Positions 5,739 through 6,529 of a stretch of DNA of 6,529 nucleotides are shown here, one piece after another. Every line of letters begins with the position of its first letter. Position 1 is the first letter of the stretch. The stretch is from Lachnospiraceae bacterium (GTDB lineage Bacteria; Bacillota; Clostridia; Lachnospirales; Lachnospiraceae). The notes under the pieces are model-generated. The model searched no databases. It was not told the DNA's origin and saw nothing but the letters and a program-made list of their open reading frames with translations. Both the position numbers and the translations under genes were made by a program. Where the stretch lies: the NCBI GenBank assembly GCA_017437205.1, contig JAFSBP010000360.1, positions 1 through 6,529 on the forward strand. Direction: 5' to 3'.

Positions 5739-6374
5739 CTATTTCTCCTTCAGCATCGGACGCAGTGCCCGAAAACGCGCTTTCCACTCGTCCGCTATGC
5801 GGTAAGAATCACATATTTTCTGCACCGCCTTGCCCGTCACACGGTAGTCCAGCCGGCACGCTGTCAACCACTGATGCACATACTCCGGCTGAAAGACCGC
5901 CAGTTCCGCAATCAGCCACGCCTGGGCCATCCGCACGGAATAATGGTCATCGTTGTGTGTCAGGGGCAAAAGTTCTTCTGCCCTTTGACGCCCCAGTTTC
6001 GAGATAAACAGCACATACCCCCAGCGCCGGATGTAGGGGTCCTCTGAACGAACATATTCTCCCGCATACCCAAGTGCAGTCTCAAAATCCAGTTCGGACA
6101 CAAAACCGATCAACTGATCCGTATGCCACCAATCTGCCAAATGTAGATGACCGTTGAGAAACTCCATCCGCTCCTCCACCCGCTCCATCTGCTTCAACGT
6201 CACATAATAATAAATCCGGTGCAGTTCCTGATGCTCCAAAATGTGCGGTTCCAGCGCCGACGCATCCACACTTTCCTTTATATATGTTTTGATCAGGCGG
6301 TCAATATCCGCGGTCTTATAATTCTCCGGCAATGCCCGGATATCACTTTTCACCTGTTCTACGGTCAGTTTCAT
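5739..6374 (-). CDS. DNA alkylation repair enzyme, AlkD-like HEAT-repeat family
   Basis: The 211-residue helical protein fits the AlkD/DNA alkylation repair family. Characterised members remove N3- and N7-alkylated purines from DNA with a HEAT-like repeat scaffold instead of base flipping. Supporting features are DWWHTDQL at about 81-88, resembling the AlkD WW..D catalytic region with D86 the closest candidate acid. Others are YIRRWGYVLF at about 114-123, matching the conserved RR helix, YSVRMAQAWLIAEL at about 145-158, and the C-terminal VTGKAVQKI at about 179-187, like the family's conserved K-A-I motif. The ATG at 6374 has GGAG (6386-6383) with an 8-base gap. It is the first gene of a two-gene unit with the hydrolase. 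Family membership is fairly secure; activity is inferred, because I could not align the catalytic residues exactly. Confidence 0.82.
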   Translation of the reverse strand: MKLTVEQVKSDIRALPENYKTADIDRLIKTYIKESVDASALEPHILEHQELHRIYYYVTLKQMERVEERMEFLNGHLHLADWWHTDQLIGFVSELDFETALGYAGEYVRSEDPYIRRWGYVLFISKLGRQRAEELLPLTHNDDHYSVRMAQAWLIAELAVFQPEYVHQWLTACRLDYRVTGKAVQKICDSYRIADEWKARFRALRPMLKEK

Positions 6375-6479
6375 CCTGAGTTCTCCAAATGTTTAATAAT
6401 TGTAGGCATTTGTTAAATACCAAAATCCATTGATTTTATTGGGTTTTTTCGCTTTTTATATATAAATTTTCTCTCCGCT
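6375..6479. other. AT-rich divergent intergenic region
   Basis: This stretch between the AlkD-like gene and the plus-strand promoter is very AT-rich, with T runs at 6444-6449 and 6453-6457 and TATATATAAA near 6458-6466. It holds a small plus-strand hairpin AAAATC-CATT-GATTTT (6422-6437). The AlkD-like gene's promoter must lie here or in the overlapping promoter region, but I find no convincing pair of -35 and -10 boxes on the minus strand. Confidence 0.5.
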
Positions 6480-6490
6480 TATGGTACAAT
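6480..6490 (+). promoter_or_regulatory. Plus-strand extended -10 promoter for a gene beyond the right edge
   Basis: TATGGTACAAT (6480-6490) holds a TGG extension (6482-6484) followed by TACAAT (6485-6490), a good extended -10 element. No recognisable -35 is found at 15-18 bases; AT-rich DNA lies upstream. Transcription should start near 6497 and run off the right edge, divergent from the AlkD-like gene. Confidence 0.6.
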
Positions 6491-6521
6491 AGAAGTACCA
6501 CCAACCACCGCACACACAAAC

Positions 6522-6529
6522 GGAGGAGA
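6522..6529 (+). promoter_or_regulatory. Shine-Dalgarno site of an off-window plus-strand gene
   Basis: The window ends in GGAGGAGA, about 25 bases after the predicted plus-strand start of transcription. The leader between (about 6497-6521) is almost entirely A and C and should be unstructured. A start codon is expected within roughly 10 bases past the window end; its product cannot be seen. Confidence 0.65.

Noticed and set aside
6399..6404. Minus-strand TACAAT as the -10 of the AlkD-like gene
   Set aside because: No acceptable -35 at 15-18 bases and no TGn extension; the evidence is too thin to list it as a promoter.
6421..6449. Possible plus-strand intrinsic terminator (AAAATC hairpin followed by T runs)
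   Set aside because: The stem is six A/T-rich pairs, the T run is separated from it, and no plus-strand gene ends upstream.
1..6529. CRISPR array, insertion sequence, tRNA/rRNA, toxin-antitoxin or phage genes
   Set aside because: I looked on both strands and saw no regularly spaced repeats, transposase motifs, cloverleaf-like sequences or paired small toxin genes. The content is core metabolism and repair.

Overview
The window looks like chromosomal DNA of a Bacillota bacterium, most likely class Clostridia and possibly family Lachnospiraceae. The support is strong purine-rich Shine-Dalgarno sites before nearly every gene, extended -10 promoters (TGnTATAAT-like) with AT-rich flanks, a short proB without the C-terminal PUA domain, and the style of the proteins. 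This placement is inference from sequence character; no 16S or other marker is present. The window is densely coded, and all seven convincing genes lie on the minus strand, so they read from right to left. No gap without a gene exceeds about 160 bases.

In order of transcription: a DNA alkylation repair (AlkD-like HEAT-repeat) gene (6374-5739) is followed after 13 bases by an alpha/beta hydrolase gene (5725-4769). A clear extended -10 promoter (4720-4748) then starts the proline biosynthesis operon: proB (4619-3849), proA (3789-2533) and proC (2442-1639). Together these encode the whole route from glutamate to proline. A small gene of unknown function (1558-1334) follows and is probably co-transcribed with the operon. 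A separate promoter with a perfect TATAAT and 17-base spacing (1291-1319) drives a GntP-family gluconate/organic acid permease gene (1219 to beyond base 1), which is cut by the left edge. At the far right, a plus-strand promoter and a Shine-Dalgarno site (6480-6529) announce a divergent gene that begins just outside the window.

The gene content is ordinary. I see no mobile element, CRISPR array, RNA gene, phage gene or defence cassette, and I do not claim a new system. The most interesting structure is in the gntP leader. A long inverted repeat places one arm inside the promoter spacer and the other over the gntP Shine-Dalgarno site. Read-through mRNA from the proline operon would therefore fold and hide the gntP ribosome binding site, while mRNA from gntP's own promoter would lack the masking arm. 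The predicted gntP and proB mRNAs also each begin with a stem-loop at the very 5' end. Secondary points are an 18-codon leader frame overlapping the proB start by ATGA, and the unknown small protein at the end of the proline operon.
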